Source of the DNA: Ceriagrion tenellum
Lineage: Eukaryota > Arthropoda > Insecta > Odonata > Coenagrionidae
Assembly: GCA_963169105.1 (NCBI GenBank)
Contig: OY720636.1
Coordinates: forward strand, 80,836,123 to 80,900,122
Reading direction: 5' to 3'
DNA length: 64,000 bases
A program made the translations under genes and the position numbers. The number at the start of each line of letters is the position of its first letter. Positions within the stretch are counted from its first letter, which is position 1. Below the pieces are notes generated by a model that saw only the letters and a list, made by a program, of their open reading frames with translations, did not search any database and was not told the origin of the DNA. This document shows positions 22,735 to 35,551 of the stretch, in pieces.

Positions 22735-23592
22735 AGGAAAGTGTGACGAGAATTCTATACTAGGAAAGTGTGACGAGAAAGCAAAGGAGCAATGTTATTT
22801 TTATCTCACGATACCCCACTTGGAGTACGCCGCTATTATAGGGAACCCTTACGAAGTAGGAGTAGTGTCAGATATAAATCGCATACAGCGGAGGGCAGCT
22901 AGATTTGTTAAAAATTGTTATGAAAAACATAGTTGTATTACTAAATTGTTGAGGGAATTAGGGTGGGAACCTCTATCCGATTGCAGGGAGAAATATAGGT
23001 TAAAACTTTACGAGAGTTTGATGTAGACTATTTTTTGCCAGACGTTCAAAATATTTTGCTAGAGCCAAACTATTCTGGTAGGAGCGATCACAGGAATGAG
23101 ATTAGGAAATAGACTGCAGAAGCGATAGATTTAAGATGTCATTTTTTCCACGCACAATAAGGGACCATACTAGTTGTGATAGATCATTTCTAGGATACTG
23201 ACTGTGTTAAATAGGTTTTTACAGTAGTGCTCAGTATCTTAACGTGAATTGTAGATGCTAACTTCGCATGCAATCTCCGGCATGATATACTCCTGCATGT
23301 CTTAGTACCTTGTAGTACTATTTATCTGTCTAATTAATAATTCTAACCAGTTATTGTATTTTGAGTAGTGTACAGCACGGTAGCATGGTCTTCTACGTAT
23401 CACTCTCCCAGTTTCTGGTCTGACTGCGCACCGTTGTCCTGACTGCTTTGGCCTGTGCCTGGAATTCCGGGGAACGCGCGTGGTTCTGGTTGGCCTGGGA
23501 TGAGTGCTGCATGTCTCGTGTGGAATCACCTCGTGCCACACACCCTAGTGGTGGCTTGCATGGTATTTCGTCGATGTAAATGTAGATGAATT
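22735..23592 (+). mobile_element. LINE family C, RT C-terminus to tail
   Basis: Frame pieces read YFYLTIPHLEYAAI, INRIQRRAARFVKNCYEKH and LRELGWEPLSD. The reading frame is lost after about 23026. The 3' UTR, stem-loop (23532-23566) and GTAAATGTAGATG tail are present. Confidence 0.8.
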
Positions 23593-23684
23593 TATATTTT
23601 GGTGGATTAAAGAAAAAAATATAACCTACGTCTCATATCAGGGAGAAATTAAGACCTTCCTCCACGAATACTTTTTCTTTCGTT

Positions 23685-24800
23685 ACATCTACATCTATGT
23701 CATACACTGCAAGCCACCCAAAGGGTGTGTGGCAGGGGGTGCTTCCACACCAGGCATGCATGATGATACGGTACAACACCGAAATTACATTGAACCCCGC
23801 GTACCACACATGCAAAGTGCCAATTAAAAATCTAATAACCAACAAACATTCTATCGTCAATCGTACCAATATCCTAGGGATACAAAGACTACTACTACAT
23901 ATTCTAAATATCATGCATAAATAAGAACATCAATATTTACATCATGCATAAATAAGAAAGTAGAGAATATAATGAGAAAGATTTACTGTCTGCCTATTGT
24001 CACAATTCGAACTATTCATGACGACGATCACAGCTGTTATGGTCCCGAATGGTACGCGGAAAAAATGACATTTTATACCTATCGGTTCTACAATCTAGCT
24101 CTCTAATTTTATTGGCGCGATCTAATCTGCCGTAGTACGAGGGGGTTAATAGTATGTTTTTTACGTCGTCAGAGAAATTACTCTTCTGAAATTAAGTTTG
24201 GAGGTTAAGCCTATAATTTAATCTACGCTGTGATAGCGATTCCCATCCTAATTCTTCTAACAGTCCAGACACACTAGCCAACTTAACGTAGCATCGTTTC
24301 ACAACCCTAGCTCCTCTTCGTTGTACGCGATCTAACTCTGATATCAACCCCGTTTCGTATGGATCCCATCCACTAACAGCATATTCCAGATGAGGCCTAA
24401 CGATTGAAAAATAACAACGTTCTTTCACTTTCTCATCACATTTTCCGAGTACTCTCTTGATAAAGCCTAGCTTCCTGTATGCTTGACCGCATATTTCCCG
24501 AATATGTTTTCCCCAGGATAAGTCGTGAGTAATTGTGACCCCTAAGTACTTTACAGACTCGGCGTGAATAATTTCCGTATAATTAATTCTGTAAGCCCTA
24601 CCTGGGCCTTTTTTCTTTTTCCAAAAGCTGACTGCTACGCACTTTTTTATGTTTAGTTCCATCTGCCACTTTTCGCACCAAGCATGAATAGCAAGTAGGT
24701 CGATTGGTAACGAGTCGCTATCTTCGGAATTGTTAATATCCCTATACACAACCGCGTCACCTGCGAAGAATCTTAGCTTACTTTTAACGACGTTGCTTAT
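23685..24800 (-). mobile_element. LINE family A, longest RT copy of the family here
   Basis: Tail and stem-loop sit at 23685-23740, the 3' UTR runs to about 23990, and RT runs to about 24800. The ORF at 24192-24749 has 185 codons and covers WCEKWQMELNIKKC, SVKYLGVTITHDLSWGKHI, RKLGFIKRVLGKCDEKV, RPHLEYA and LDRVQRRGAR, i.e. the region after the catalytic FADD box. A frameshift near 24190 separates the last ~65 residues. It is 5'-truncated inside the fingers/palm, so it is inactive. Confidence 0.85.
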
Positions 24801-24820
24801 ATTTTGTTAAGTTAGGTTTG

Positions 24821-25750
24821 TATTACATCTACGCCTATGTAGAACCCTGCAAGCCACCTGAAGGGTGTTTGGCACGGGAAGAGTTATCGACAACATGCAC
24901 TGTAATGAATAAGTAACTAACACCAACAAGCACCACACTATAGGTTTGCTACTAATACTACAGAAAACATAAAATGAATGTGTATAGTAATTACGTAATA
25001 CAATTTTCATGCAGGGAATATGCGAAACGTTAGTTTGTACAACGTGGCAGATTAAAAAACATGCATTAGGGATAAAATCCACTAATTGCCCAGATTACTT
25101 GTAGACTTTACCGACTTCAAATGTTTCATTGGCAGTCATTGCATTGTGTCAAATGCGACAAGTGAGTGACACTTTGGAGAGAAAAATGGTATTTTATTAT
25201 ATGTGAATATTATTTTCGAAAAAAAACTCTTCGTTAGAATTTTTCTCGAAAGAATCTTTCCAATCATCTACATCTGCTTATTACTCTGCGACGGAAATTA
25301 CTAAAATAATCCATAATTTATATTGTTGATGATTTATTGGTATAAAGAAATGTAAACGTAACACTTGAGTCACACAGGGAACATGAAAAAAACATGGTGT
25401 TAGCACTTCTCGGCAGATTTAGAATAATGCATTGGAGGTTATATAAATCTATCAGCTACACCATCTGTCAACTCTCTTACGTCAAAGACTAAACGCAGCC
25501 ATTATTGTCTCTTATCGATCGCGGGAATAACGAAATTTTACATCTTTCTGTTTCACAATCTATTTCCCTTTTTTTCTCATGATCTGATCTACCGTAATAT
25601 TTTGGAATTCGAAAGATATTGATAATTCCTTCTGAAGATTGATTGGTGTTTAATTTACATAAAAGATTGAGTCAACTTACAATTGACGCTCTGAAAGCGA
25701 TTCCCATCCAAGTTGATGCAAGATGTCACTAACACAAACGAGAGGTAGTA
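24821..25750 (-). mobile_element. LINE family D copies, overlapping remnants
   Basis: A 3' end (tail ACATCTACG, stem-loop 24848-24880) leads into 3' UTR. A second decayed UTR/RT segment follows at 25270-25750. A segment of about 130 bp at 25120-25260 recurs at 25820-25950. Confidence 0.55.
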
Positions 25751-26467
25751 CAACACATTACGGAAAAAATGAACTTATCAGCTACACTACTTGTCGAATG
25801 GCCTAGTTCAAAGTCTCATTGGCAGCCAATGAATTGCGTTGACTGCGACAATGGGTGAAGTTTTGGGGAATAAAACGGTGTTTTATATTATGCGAATAGC
25901 ATTTTCGTAAATAACTCTTCGTCAGAATTATTCAATACGCTTCTTCCGATTATATTTTTAGCATAAAACTATTTTACTGACCTTATATCTCTCGACTCTT
26001 TTCGGCATGGTCGCAATATATCTTTGTATTGCTGCTTCTTCGCGTGACAGCAGTTTTGCAGGCATTGCGCTGATATGAATCTTTTTCACGGATGAATGTC
26101 GCTTTTATATGCACCGAGAGAAATAGGAAAAAAATGTAAAAAATTTCCTAATGGACGGACACGTGATCAACAATGCCGCGTTGGTTCACGCCTGTTTCCC
26201 AAATATGCGAAATGACAACAAACATTGAACAATGAGCAAATTTTGAAATGTCATTCTCCATGTTACATCAAAGTTTCCTCTCCCCTGCTCTCAATCTTAT
26301 CTGCGTGATTCAAACAACATGTTACTCGGGTCATAAACAAGTTTCCAGGAAATTATCGGAAATCTATAGGCAAGTATAGACGATAGAGGAAGTTTTGTGC
26401 CTCGGGTTATCTGCAGTGCACGTGAAATTGATGGAAATGTTTTGTGATGAGACAGGATATATGATGT
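25751..26467. other. Repeat remnant and unassigned DNA
   Basis: 25820-25950 repeats 25120-25260 in direct orientation (around GTGTTTTATATTATGCGAA). The remainder has no gene. Confidence 0.4.
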
Positions 26468-27146
26468 TGACAGGATGTTGATATCAGAGTTAGATCGCGT
26501 ACAGCGAAGAGGAGCTAGGTTTGTGAAACGATGCTACGATAAGTTGGCTAGTGTGTCTGGACTGTTAGAAGAATTAGGATGGGAATCACTATCACATCGT
26601 AGATTAAATTATAGGCTTAACCTCCTAACTAAATTTCAGGAAAATCATTTTACTGAAGACGTAAAAAACATACTATTAACCCCTTCGTACTATGGCAGAT
26701 TAGATCGCGCCAATAAAATTAGAGAGCTAGATTGTAGAACCGATAGGTATAAAATGTCATTTTTTCCGCGTACCATTCGGGACCATAACAGCTGTGATCG
26801 TCGTCATGAATAGTTCGAGTATTGACAATAGGCAGGCAGTAAATCTTTCTCATTATATATTCTACTCTCTTATTTATGCATGATGTAAATATTGGTGTTC
26901 TTATTTATGCATGATATTTAGAATCTGTAGTAGTAGTCTTTGTATCCCTTGCATGTTGGAACGATTGAAGATAGAATGTTTCTTGGGTATTAGATTTTTA
27001 ATTGGCGCTTTGCATGTGTGGTACGCGGGTTTTAATGTAATTTCGGTGTTCTACCATATCATTCATGCATGCCTGGTGTGGAAGCACCCCCTGCCACACA
27101 CCCTTGGGGTGGCTTGCAGGGTATGACGTAGATGTAGATGTAGATA
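26468..27146 (+). mobile_element. LINE family A, 5'-truncated
   Basis: Uninterrupted 112-codon terminal RT frame (26475-26813) from LISELDRVQRRGARF to DHNSCDRRHE. The 3' UTR, stem-loop 27084-27121 and three GTAGAT units follow. It differs from the 30721-31056 copy at about six residues, so both are fairly young. Confidence 0.85.
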
Positions 27147-27769
27147 TTTCTCGGAGTGTCATTTCCTTACTGGCCACAAAAAATATCGAGTCCAAATAGT
27201 TTAAAAAGTTTATCTTCAAGTAGCGTCAACTGATTTTAACGAAATAAAATGCTTTTGATAGAACAATTATTTCTACGTTTACTGATGAAGGCAGGAATCA
27301 TTCCTAACCTTTTCTGCACTTTTACGATATTTTTTTGTAAAAAGGCCCTGTTTTCGGTGCCCAAAATCTGATGGCCCGACTTTATGTTATCGCCATTCTC
27401 TCAATATTTTTTGTAGAGATAAAATATTTTGAAATGAGTTTGCCAAACATGTTCATAACATAATTAAGGAACAAAATTGTTTTTATGTTTAGTTTTACAG
27501 GAATTGTTGTCAAAGTTATAAACTTCGGCTAATTCCGAAACTGACGATGCTATAGAGGTTTGAGTTATACCGTTATAACCGCAATGACCCCAGCAGTATA
27601 AATATGTACATAAGCATTATTAAAATAACCTGGGATTTTCAATAGCAAAAAAGTAGTTTTCGGCCGTCCGAAGGTTTCATTTCGAAACATAAATTTTTTA
27701 ATTCGCCTCGAGGAATTTTTGCGGAAATTTCATTTGCAAAAATGAGAACAATCAACAACAGAATTTCCA
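27147..27769. other. No gene recognised
   Basis: AT-rich; nothing supported. Confidence 0.35.
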
Positions 27770-27965
27770 CCTACATCTAAATGTTAACCTGCGAACGAAC
27801 TTTAATGTGTACATCCCCTCCGTTGTAATAATTAACTTTCACGAACAAGCACCACACTAAAGGTATCAACTAAAACCACAGAAACTATATAATTTATCTT
27901 TAATGCAACTACGTAAACGTGATGCAAGATTCATTCAGGAAACATGCAAAACATGGTGTCAGCCA
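27770..27965 (-). mobile_element. LINE family D 3' UTR fragment
   Basis: Diverged minus-strand UTR containing GCATGTTTCCTGAATGAATC-type sequence, shared with 33700-33790. The stem-loop is decayed. Confidence 0.45.
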
Positions 27966-28017
27966 TTAATGTATATGGAGAGGGCACTTGCTATGCTGGC
28001 CAATGCTTGAAGCTGAA

Positions 28018-28195
28018 GTCAGTCCGCCATCTACATCTACGTAATACCCTGCGAGGCACCACGAGGGTGTGTGGCAGGGGGTGAAGATCACCAAACATGC
28101 ACTATTGACATGCAACTAGGATATTTAAGGGAGACATGCTAGAAAATAGGGTCACGTGGAGCTAGATGGTTAGTATCTACATAATAAGGAAGGGA
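28018..28195 (-). mobile_element. LINE family B 3' terminus
   Basis: Tail CATCTACATCTACG, stem-loop 28045-28082, and about 110 bp of UTR. Severely 5'-truncated. Confidence 0.8.
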
Positions 28196-28687
28196 GCCAT
28201 AAGCCATCTTTGTTGACCCCAATTTTCCTATAGCGCTTGCGGGCTAATGCACTAATTTTGTTATTTTACAATATTTTCCATCGATAACTTACTAGAAATC
28301 AGCATGCACTTACTTGTTAAATATGCATTCTACTTACATAAGTATTTCGTTTATATATTAAGTCAATATAAATCCGCATTCCCGGTGAAATCAACATTAA
28401 AACCTAGTAAAATTCATTAAACTAAATATCGAATATATGTTTCAACAGTTTACGCCTTAAATTTCAAAAATGAGGGTTGATATTCTTTCATTACATCCGC
28501 TAATTCGTCTATTCCGTCATACTATCTATCGGAAAGTTAGGAAAGAGTAGAGATTAACAATATGGATATGAATTTGGTTGTCAGGATTCAATTTGATGAC
28601 GTAGTTACCTCTTCATACACCTCAAAAGTGTAAATATTACGCGGAAGATTTAGAAACATGCATTAGGGAGCACGTCAATTAATCAGC
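28196..28687. other. No gene recognised
   Basis: AT-rich; no frame or repeat recognised. Confidence 0.35.
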
Positions 28688-29150
28688 TACACTACACCTA
28701 CATCTACATCTACGTAATACCCGGCGAGCCACCACGAGGGTGTGTGGCAGGGGGTGAAGATCACCAAACATGCACTATTGACATGCAACTAGGATATTTA
28801 AGGGAGACATGCTAGAGAACAGGGTCACATGCAGCTAGATGGTTAGTAGGAAGGGATTATTGTTTGTTATTACGTGCATCAAGCACTACAGACTACTCTA
28901 ACTATATTTCACCTACCTATCCCTTTGCTACGCTGCCTATTGTTCTCTCTTATGGTACGCGGGAAAAATGACATTTTAAATCTATTGGTACGACAATCTA
29001 TCTCTCTAATCTTGTTAATCTGATCAAACCTAGCATAATACGCAGGGGTTCTTAATAAATATCTAACGTCATCTGTGAACAAATCGGTTTCGAATTTACT
29101 AAAAGGTTTAACCTAAATTTTAACCTGCGTTCTGATAGTAATTCCAATAG
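28688..29150 (-). mobile_element. LINE family B 3' part
   Basis: Tail with CTACATCTACATCTACG, stem-loop 28722-28755, UTR, then RT C-terminus to about 29150. Its 3' end lies only about 500 bp from an almost identical, shorter copy at 28018-28195. Confidence 0.8.
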
Positions 29151-29454
29151 TTATGTGTAAGCAGAACGATTGCCTGCAAGTGGCGGTACGATTGGAGATA
29201 TCGATACACTTGATACTTCCATAGAACTCAACTTCTATGTGTAAACCCGTCTTTAGCATAGCATAGGTTTTTCAACGTAATTGTTGATTTGGCATTGCAA
29301 ACGACGATTTGTACCGCATATTCGCAGATTTCCTTGGGCGTGTTATGGCAGCAAGTGCTCAGTAAGCACATTAATGGCGGTCGCGCGGTGGAAATGGTTG
29401 CAATTACCCATATCGATGGAGCTACGAGATTTATATGGAATCGAAGGACCCTGA
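29151..29454. other. No gene recognised
   Basis: 79- and 86-codon frames on opposite strands (29228-29528) overlap and neither has a known domain. Confidence 0.3.
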
Positions 29455-29690
29455 CCAAAAACCAGACAGGTGAACAATGCGCGGCCAAATCAGGACCTAG
29501 GAGAGCGTTACGTAGACGGACATGTTAACATGCAGTACACTCCTTAAGAAACAACTACCGGCTTGTATCATTATTGCGATTAATAATAAGTATTTAAAGT
29601 TCCAAAATCATGCGTAAAACTAAATCATGCTGGATATTTCAAGTGAGGGCCATGTGATAGTAATTCTAGTAAGTTATTAAGCACAACTAA
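29455..29690 (-). mobile_element. LINE family C 3' UTR fragment
   Basis: Minus-strand UTR shared with 34440-34690 and 36600-36800. The stem-loop end is missing. Confidence 0.5.
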
Positions 29691-29699
29691 ATATTCTAC

Positions 29700-29825
29700 C
29701 ATCTATATCTAAAATTTAAATCAGTGCAACTTTTCAATCAGTTAATATTTAGTGCAGTGCATGTTGGTATTAAACACCTGCCGCACACCCTTAAGATGGT
29801 TTGCATAGTATAATGTGGACGGAAA
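29700..29825 (+). mobile_element. LINE family D 3' terminus
   Basis: Short plus-strand UTR with a degraded stem-loop CACCTGCCGCACACCCTTAA. It faces the preceding minus-strand fragment. Confidence 0.45.
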
Positions 29826-30254
29826 ATAGGAATTATTGTAACAGTTCTGCTTTGTGCGCAGAGCATAATGGAAAGCCCTTAAAGTAAGGGCTTAACGCTT
29901 TGCACTAGTGATGAATAATTTCCCCCCTCATCGTTCACAGTCGTTACTAGAAATATACTCGTACTATGGGTAGGTCAAGGGCCCAGTTAATCTTATCTCA
30001 GTAGGAGGCCAGTAGCGAGGGTTTATTGGAAATGGGTTTTACCATACGCTGCTACTCCTCAACCACCTCACCCTTCCCCACTAAATCTCTCTTCCAAAAA
30101 ACCCTTGGTTACGTCACTTAACTCACGCGTATTGACGTATAAAAGGAGGAGAACGGGCTATTCCATCGATAATTTACCAATCTGACGCAACCCTCACGGG
30201 ACAAACCGATGACCTACCGCGAAGTTTTCGGGAAATAACTAGTCGAGCTAATCG
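29826..30254. other. Unassigned DNA with orphan TATA box
   Basis: TATAAAAGG at 30138-30146 within a moderately GC-rich stretch. No start codon with a plausible protein follows before the LINE at 30255. Confidence 0.3.
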
Positions 30255-31215
30255 TAAAAGAATCGCAAAAATCGAAAGAATGATAAAAGGTGTTTACAAA
30301 AAGAGTACTTGGAAAGTATGACGATAAACTCAGAGAAATCAGCTACTTCTCCCTTGTTACACCTCATTTTCAACACGCTGCCAGAGTTATCTATATCTAT
30401 ATCTACGTCATACCCTGCAAGCCACCCAAAGGGTGTGTGGCAGGGGGTGCTTCCACATCAGGCATGCATGAATGATACGGTAGAACACCGACATTACATT
30501 GAAACCCGCGTACCATACATGCAAAGCGCCAATTAAAAATCTAATACCCAAGAAACATTCTATCTTCAATCGTTCCAACATGCAAGGGATACAAAGACTA
30601 CTACTACAGATTCTAAATATCATGCATAAATAAGAACACCAATATTTACATCATGCATAAATAAGAGAGTAGAATATATAATGAGAAAGATTTACTGCCT
30701 GCCTATTGTCACAATTCGAACTATTCATGACGACGATCACAGCTGTTATGGTCCCGAATGGTACGCGGAAAAAATGACATTTTATACCTATCGGTTCTAC
30801 AATCTAGCTCTCTAATTTTATTGGCGCGATCTAATCTGCCGTAGTACGAAGGGGTTAATAGTATGTTTTTTACGTCATCAGAGAAATGACTTTCCTGAAA
30901 TTTAATTAGGAGGTTAAGCCTATAATTTAATCTACGCTGTGAAAGCGATTCCCATCCTAATTCTTCTAACAGTCCAGACACACTAGCCAACTTATCGTAG
31001 CATCGTTTCGCAAACCTAGCTCCTCTTCGCTGCACGCGATCTAACTCTGATATCAACCCCGCTTCGTATGGATTCCATACACTAACAGCATATTCCAGAT
31101 GAGGTGTTTGGGATCCTCATGAAGTAGGCTTAAAAACAGAGTTAGAAAGCGTGTAGAGAAGATCAGCAATATACGTGAAAGAAGAGCAGAGAAGATCAGC
31201 AAGATCCCTGCATGT
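30255..31215 (+). mobile_element. LINE family D RT, host of nested family A
   Basis: Left piece (30255-30385) reads TKRVLGKYDD, then YFSLVTPHFQHAAR. Right piece (from about 31106) resumes VWDPHEVGLKTELESV, stop, RRSA. The two pieces join in frame if 30388-31105 is removed. Confidence 0.75.
30388..31105 (-). mobile_element. LINE family A nested in family D
   Basis: Minus strand: tail/stem-loop at 30390-30450, UTR, and an intact 111-codon terminal RT frame (30721-31056) ending DHNSCDRRHE. The 5' end is in the RPHLEYA region. The duplication at its edges is short (GTT or slightly longer). Confidence 0.85.
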
Positions 31216-31744
31216 CTATCGTATTTCGTTTATATAATACGTAGAGACTTCAATATCTTATCTGTAGATAGACGTACAGTTTCTCATCCGGGAGGAGAGA
31301 CAAAGACATTTGCGAGTCTCTGCTGTAAACTTTCTCACCAAACGCTGCACTTCATATTTCTACGGCACCTAACAGATGAGGTAACATTCTTGCTTTATTG
31401 GGAACAAATATACAATACCAAGTGATTAGGGTGGACACTGAGGAGAGAATTCTAACCATTGAGTAGTCACAGCTAAGTTGTCCTTAATTATAAAAAATTT
31501 CTGATTTCCTGAAAACAGCTGATTTCGATAGGTTTAAGTGTCTTCTAAAAAATACTTTCCCATCTTCAAATAATCAGTTGTTTAGTTAGAATGTGAGGAT
31601 CCTTGGAAAGCTTTTCATTTGATCATGTCCTCAGGAATCTAAAGATATATCCCAAGTAAGGTAGAAAAAGAGAACAGAGCCCCAGATGGTTCGATGCGGA
31701 AGTGAGAAAATCTTTATGGCCACAAAGACTATAAGAGAGAACAT
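31216..31744. other. No gene recognised
   Basis: No supported gene or repeat. Confidence 0.3.
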
Positions 31745-32030
31745 TCTATACTATCCCCCCGTACCATAAGAGAGAACAATAGGCAGCGTAGCAAAGGGAT
31801 AGGTAGGTGAAATATAGTTAGAGTAGTCTGTAGTGCATGATGCATGTAATAACAACCAATAATCCCTTCCTTATTATGTAGATACTAACCATCTAGCTCC
31901 ATGTGACCCTATTTTCTAGCATGTCTCATTTAAATATTCTACTTGCATGTCAATAGTGCACGTTTGGTGATCTTCACCCCCTGCCACACTACCTCGTGGT
32001 GGCTCGCAGGGTATTACGTAGATGTAGAAA
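31745..32030 (+). mobile_element. LINE family B 3' end
   Basis: Begins in RENNRQRSKGIGR, then UTR, stem-loop 31978-32010 and GTAGATGTAG. Confidence 0.85.
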
Positions 32031-33484
32031 GACCATGCCACGCCTTTGTTGTCTATAGCCGCGACAAAGGAAGCGTTTCGCAGCGCATTCATGAATTTCA
32101 AAAGCAAAACACTAGTGAAACAGTTTCAGGATAACCCAAGATCATTTAGGTCATGCGTAGGGGATGTTCAAAGCAAAAGATCAGTTAATTCACTGAGAAA
32201 CGATAATTGAGAAGTATTCACAGACAGTTTGGACAAAGCTAATTAATTAAACTCCAAATTCCAAAGCAAGGACTAACTTTAAAACATTGCGGCGTCAGCC
32301 TCAAAGACTCCTGCTTCTCTCATAGTCAACTATACGTAGCTTGCTCTGGAGTAGGAAATTCGAAAAATTTGTACGTATATACCCCGGATAACAAAATGAA
32401 AAATGTTGTTTATAAACAAGTATTGTAAATAATTTGAATATGTTTTCAATAATTTTTTTACCTCTAATATTTAAAAGTTTATCCTTTTATTCCAACTACT
32501 ACACAATCTCATATCAACACCCTGAGCGAAGCCGGGTACCCCAGCTAGCTAAACATTTTTCGCGAAATTATCACTTTTTAGTTGATATAAAAATGTGATT
32601 TGCCCCGAAGCTTAACCCATCCTCGAAATTCACCCAATATTCTTTTCGGTAAGATTTGCAAAAACGTCGCGTTGATTGGCAGCATTTTGCTGTTCACATA
32701 AATATTTTTTTTTCTATGAGTCACCATTAAGTAAATAAGTTGTTGTTAAAATAGTTTTAGTGTATGTACATTAAAGTATTAGAATCAGCTACTGTACTTT
32801 CCCCATTATAACTTCCTCTGCTGACAATCTTCGGCAATTAATCCGAATTGGTGTTATTGCTAGCTTTCCAATCATAACTGTTAAACATGTGATTCTTTTT
32901 GATGACTTCATTTGACAATTATTTTTTCTCCACGAGTTTTGGCCAAAGAATAATCATTTTATTTCTTTCTCGCCTACCAAAGTTTCGCAACTTTACTAAA
33001 TCATCATATGAGAGAGTATAATGATGAAATTCGCTCGAAAACATCTCCAAGCCCCAATGATGGCCTCAAATGTAGATGAAAAAGAAATAACAAAATTGTT
33101 TTGTTTATTATCGGTTCATATGCCATGGTTACCTTAAATGTAATGAAATATGGGAACAAGCCAAATTCTCGAAAGAGCTTAGTTTATCTCGAAAGATTTA
33201 AATATCTTTCTAAGAAGATGAATATATATTTCTTTCAGACTTTCATCTTTACTCCCATTTGAAGAACAACAGAAAATGTGGATTCTACACCCTATAGCTA
33301 ACGATTTACAAATACTACCTTCCTCCTGCATGCCGATTTATATTCATCCAGGGATACTTGAATCCTTCCTGATCTCCATAAACTCATTGGTGAGTAGTTT
33401 CTGGAGGTGTCAGTTCACTAAACTTGATACCTTCTAATCTTTTCCTTATCTAGCATCTTAATAGACAGTGGAGTGCAAACTCTC
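32031..33484. other. Unassigned AT-rich DNA
   Basis: No gene. A Helitron-like 3' end lies at 32515-32548, listed separately. Confidence 0.35.
32515..32548 (+). mobile_element. Helitron-like 3' terminus
   Basis: ACCCTGAGCGAAGCCGGGT followed by ACCCCAGCTAG. A GC hairpin a few bases before a terminal CTAG, with the GCGAAGCCGGG core, is common at animal Helitron ends. The base after CTAG is C rather than the usual T, and the 5' end was not located. Confidence 0.45.
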
Positions 33485-34245
33485 TACATCTAAGATTTAC
33501 CCTGGAAGCCACCTCAAGGGTATTTGGCTAGGAGATGACTTATCATTAGCGTGCACTATAGTGAAAAAGTAACGTCAACCATCACGCACTACATCTATAT
33601 TTGCATAAAACCCTTCAAGCCACCTCAAGAGTATTTGGCAGGGGGTGAATTTTCACCAGCATACACCAAACCATGGGTACTGTACAAATGCCACAGAAAC
33701 TACTAAAATAATATATAATGAAATTATATAAACGTGACAAAAGAGTCATGCAGGGAACATGATAAACATGTTGTTAGCACTACTCGGCAGATTTCTATAG
33801 TAGTAATGTAGTGATAGTTATGATTGTAGTGCTGAATAAGGAAGCATACCAATTAATCAAAACACTACCTGCCACTAAACTATTTCATGACTAATTGACA
33901 GTAATCGTGGTCACTTATCGGTAGCGGAAAAAACGATATTTTTTAATCTGTCTGTTCTACTGTCAATTTTCTCTTATTTTATTCTCATGATCTGATCTAC
34001 CGTAGTACGTTGGAGTTCGTAAGATATTAATAACTTCATCACAAAATAAACTGACTTTTATTTTGCATTAAAGAGGGAGTCCAATTTTTAATCGGCGGCC
34101 TGAAAGCGAGCCCCATCCCAGTTTTTGCCAGAGAACACTCACGAGACGATCATAACGGCCTTTCACGTATCTTGCTGATCTTCTCTGCACGCGTCATTAC
34201 TCTCTTTTTAAGCCAATCTTACGAGGATCCGAAACGCTGGCAGTT
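33485..34245 (-). mobile_element. LINE family D, two tandem 3' ends
   Basis: A short 3' terminus (33487-33590) lies directly against a longer copy (33592-34245) that has its own stem-loop (33616-33647), UTR and decayed RT reaching the 'VWDPHE' region. Both are in minus orientation. Confidence 0.7.
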
Positions 34246-34295
34246 GATTACAATTGGGGTTTAACAAATCACCCCCTTACAACCCCATTAGGTGG

Positions 34296-34925
34296 CTTCA
34301 TCTACGTCTACATCTACGAAATACCGTGCAAGCCACCACTAGGGTGTGTGGCACGGGGTGATTCCACATCCAGGCATGCAGCACTCATCCCGGCTGAAAT
34401 CAGAACCGCGCACGTTCCTCCGAATGCCAGGTGTAGGCCTAAAGCAGTCAGGACAACGGTGCGACGTCAGATCAAAAACCAGGAGAGTGATATGTAGAAG
34501 AACGTGCTACCATGCAGCACACTACTCAAGATATAACTTCTGGTTAGTATTATTAATGAGACAAATAAATAGCACTACAAGATACTAAGACATGCAGGAG
34601 TATATCATGCCGGAGATTGCATGCGACGGTAGTGTCTACAATTCATGTTAAGTTACTGAGCACTACTGAAAAAACCTATTAAAACTAGTCAGTATCCTGG
34701 AACTGATCTATCACAACTAGTATGGTCCCTTACTGTACGTGGAAAAAATGACATCTTAAATCTATCGATTCTGCAGTCAATTTCCTTAATCTAATTCCTG
34801 TGATCGTTCCTACCATAACAGTTTGCCTCAAACAAAATATTTTGGACGTCTGGAAATAATAGTCTACATCAAACTTTCGTAAAAGATTTAACCTATATTT
34901 CTCCCTTCGATCGGATAGAGGTTTG
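34296..34925 (-). mobile_element. LINE family C 3' part
   Basis: Tail CATCTACGTCTACATCTACG and stem-loop with CCGTGC..GCACGG (34322-34357). The UTR and a short RT remnant run to about 34925. Confidence 0.8.
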
Positions 34926-35075
34926 TAGGGTAATATGTAGATGTAACAAGGGAGAAGTAGCAGATTTCTCTGACTTTATCGTCCCACTTTTCAAGAACTC
35001 TTTTCACTAATCCTATAATCCTATTCAACCGATATTTTGACCAGTTATTTTCGAAATTTTTTTTCCTGATAAATC
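34926..35075. mobile_element. LINE junction debris
   Basis: 25 bp of a plus-strand tail (GTAGGGTAATATGTAGATG) is wedged between the family-C copy and a minus-strand family-D RT scrap (34950-35070). It looks like a solo 3' end split by later insertion. Confidence 0.4.
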
Positions 35076-35084
35076 ATTGGTTAA

Positions 35085-35550
35085 ACTCCTATCCCTTTGC
35101 TATGCTTTCTATTGTTCTCTCTTATAGTACGCGGGAAAAATGACATTTTAAATCTATCGGTACGACAATCTATCTCTCTAATCTTGTTAATCGGATCAAA
35201 CCTAGCATAATACGCAGGGGTTCTCAATATATATCTAACGTCATCTGTGAACAAATCGGTTTCGAATTTACTTAAAAGGTTTAACCTAAATTTTAACTAG
35301 CGTTCTGATAGTAATTCCCATCCTAGTTCTTCTGTTAAATTCGTAACACTTATACAATTATCATAACGGCCTTTAACAAATCTAGCGGATCTCCTTTGCA
35401 CACGCTCTAATTCTTTTACCAAACCTTCCTCGTACGGATCCCATACACTAGCGGCATATTCTAAATGAGGCCTGACAAGTGTAAAATAGCTTCTTTCTCG
35501 TACTCTCTCATCGCATTTGCCTAGAACCCTTTTTACGAATCTACATAAAG
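35085..35550 (-). mobile_element. LINE family B RT fragment without tail
   Basis: RT C-terminal region on the minus strand, from the RSKGIGR end up to the CDERVRERSYFTLVRPHLEYAAS segment. No 3' UTR or stem-loop remains. Confidence 0.7.
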
Positions 35551-35551
35551 A

